A stretch of 64,000 nt of DNA from Sipunculus nudus (lineage: Eukaryota > Annelida > Sipuncula > Golfingiida > Sipunculidae). Positions 62,306 to 64,000 of the stretch are shown here, piece by piece. The position numbers were made by a program, and so were the translations under genes. The stretch covers positions 21,241,456 through 21,305,455 of the forward strand of contig CM049318.1 in assembly GCA_026874595.1 (NCBI GenBank), written 5' to 3'. Numbering within the stretch: position 1 is the first letter of the stretch; each line of letters opens with the position of its first letter. The notes beneath the pieces are model-generated. The model had not been told where the DNA came from. It saw only the letters and a program-made list of their open reading frames with translations, and searched no databases.

Positions 62306-63605
62306 ATGACTGGACGTGTTGCTATCATCGGTGCTGGGGCCAGTGGTCTTCCAGCCATCAAGTGCTGTCTGAATGAAGGTCTGCAGCCTGTATGTTTTGA
62401 GAGAACGGACTCTATCGGGGGATTATGGAACTTTACGGAGGAGGTTCGGAAGGGACAGGGAAGCGTCATGGAGACGACAGTGATGGTTACAAGTAAAGAA
62501 ATGTCTTGCTACAGCGACTACCCTATGCCAAAAGAGTTCCCTAACTACTGTTCTTATCCCAAAGTATTTGAGTATTTCGACAGCTATTGCGAGGCGTTTG
62601 GACTAAAACAGTTTATCAGGTAAAGTATACTTATTTTGGCCTGCCTGACTCTCTCAGTCGCAGTATTTATTAACGTAATGTGATGCTTCAGTGAGTTAGG
62701 CCTACTATGAAAACTAGTGCACCAGCTATATCTAACTTTCCTTGGGTGGCTGACTCCAACAAATAGGTTTTGGATGGGTAAGTGAAATTCAAAATATATA
62801 CCTCTTGCGTCTTGAGTATGTCAATATTCTTTCTTTAACCTGTTTTACTGATGTAGAAAAAATAGCAATATCAAATCTGAAAAAGTCTAGCTTTCTAAAA
62901 CATTATTAAGTAAAACATTTTGTAGTGAATCCATATTGCGATCTGTTTCAATGTTATTCTACGCTTTTTTGTTCTAAGTGTTTTTGGTTTGCTTGGATGG
63001 TTGTAAACAATCATAGCAATCCGTGGAATATAGTAGCGTTGGACGGTCCCTCACACGGTTCTACATCACTGAACATCACAGAATACTCACAAAATTGTAG
63101 TGAAGGTTGCATAACGGTTGCATCCAGGCTTAATACAGGAACTCATGTCACAAAAAAAAGATTAATCGCGCATCGTCGTTCTACGTTACAATATTGATGT
63201 AACAATAGATTATAACTGTAGCAGTATATCGTAGGGCATCGTTTTTAATGTATTGGCAGCTAAGATGATACCTTCCCCCTATTATCTATCAGATTCAGAC
63301 ATGAAGTTCTGATGGTCCGTAAGTCTGAGGACTTCAGTACGACTGGACAGTGGAACATCAGATATAGAAACAATATCACAATGACGGACACTGAGGAAAC
63401 ATTTGACTTCGTACTGGTCTGTTCGGGGCATCACGCTCAGCCTAAGGAAGTGACGTTTAAGGGTCAAAGCCTGTTTAATGGCACCATCATACATAGTCAT
63501 GATGTGAGACGTGGGTCCGACTTCAGGAATCAGAGAGTGGTCGTCGTCGGAGTCGGTGATTCTGCTATGGATGTAACCGGGGATGCTGCAACAGTAGCTA
63601 AACAG
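62306..63605 (+). CDS. FMO-C, flavin-containing monooxygenase, first two exons (gene leaves window)
   Basis: Exon 1 is 62306-62619 and exon 2 is 63293-63605, the same lengths (314 and 313 bp), phases and splice sites as in FMO-A. Both are open with no lesion, and the donor after exon 2 is GTAAAA. Visible motifs are the FAD site GAGASG, ERTDSIGGLW, the FMO motif FNGTIIHSHDV (again ending in Val) and the NADPH site GVGDSA. Exons 3-5, including the CTGY motif and C-terminal anchor, should lie beyond 64000, so intactness of the whole gene is unknown. Details such as MTGRVAII at the start and the ATCAG acceptor of intron 1 make it closer to FMO-B than to FMO-A. Confidence 0.92.
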
Positions 63606-63661
63606 GTAAAAATGTCCATGTGGTCCAAAGTCTACTCTCTCCGGTTAGAATTTTTTAGTTT

Positions 63662-63679
63662 GGGGGGGGGGGGGGGGGG
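63662..63679 (+). repeat. Poly-G run in FMO-C intron 2
   Basis: Eighteen consecutive G residues shortly after the exon 2 donor, at the place matching the 20-G run in FMO-A. Confidence 0.9.
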
Positions 63680-64000
63680 TTGCCTTGAGAACTAGTTGTA
63701 GTGCTCCTATTAGTTATAATAACTATTTCTACAATCCATGTAAAACAAACAAAAGTAACAAGATAGAAAATTGAAATAGACATTATGATTCGATTAGATT
63801 AGACAATAAACACTCAGAATTTTAAAGGACAAATAATTACACTAAACATTATAATAGTAGTATGTTGCCCACAGTTTGAAAAGTTATTGCCAAGAAAGCA
63901 GTTCCTTCATTTTATAATATTATAAAATTGCATCCTATTGATTTTTTACAAATTTACCCGCAGTTAATAAGAAAATTCTGTCTCATTATAAGTTCTTTGT

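Larger units (their letters stand above)
59222..64000 (+). repeat. FMO duplication unit C (runs off the window)
   Basis: Begins with ATGGAAATCATGGTTAGCG, matching unit B at about 50632, so its left edge is shorter than in A and B. It continues through the upstream region, exon 1, intron 1, exon 2 and part of intron 2. A tandem-repeat block (59620-61015) occurs only in this unit. Confidence 0.88.

Overview
This window looks like AT-rich nuclear DNA of an invertebrate animal. It has spliced genes with GT..AG introns, no operons or bacterial ribosome-binding sites, and non-LTR retrotransposon debris. It also has many short inverted-repeat transposons, long satellite arrays and a tandem family of flavin-containing monooxygenase (FMO) genes. 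Gene content and repeat style fit a bivalve or related lophotrochozoan best; that assignment is an inference.

Layout: 1-6.6 kb is repeats without a recognisable gene, including a 1.06 kb inverted-repeat element whose empty site survives in a second repeat copy. 6.6-8.15 kb (minus) is an intact single-coding-exon UDP-glucuronosyltransferase-like gene whose two catalytic positions look substituted. 8.9-14.7 kb is duplicated non-coding DNA and tandem repeats. 16.0-23.4 kb (minus) is a decayed FMO copy (FMO-D) with stops, a missing exon, a deleted NADPH motif and a 475 bp hAT-like insertion in exon 3. 26.1-32.6, 50.5-57.9 and 59.2 kb to the window end (plus) are three copies of one duplicated unit, each carrying a five-exon FMO gene. 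FMO-A is intact with 562 codons. FMO-B is a young pseudogene with at least five lesions. FMO-C is intact in its first two exons and then leaves the window.

Between FMO-A and FMO-B lie a decayed LINE (33.5-36.2 kb), a repeat field (38.6-39.6 kb), a second LINE carrying a nested pogo-like element (42.2-44.8 kb), and two directly abutting satellite arrays of about 77 bp and 100 bp monomers (44.9-48.9 kb).

Functionally, the recognisable genes are phase I (FMO) and phase II (UGT-like) detoxification families, a birth-and-death xenobiotic-metabolism neighbourhood. Intergenic DNA is dominated by transposons and satellites. No tRNA, rRNA or CRISPR was recognised. No clearly novel multi-gene system is visible. 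The strongest leads are the UGT with an altered catalytic dyad, the pattern of FMO decay, and the paired palindromic satellites.
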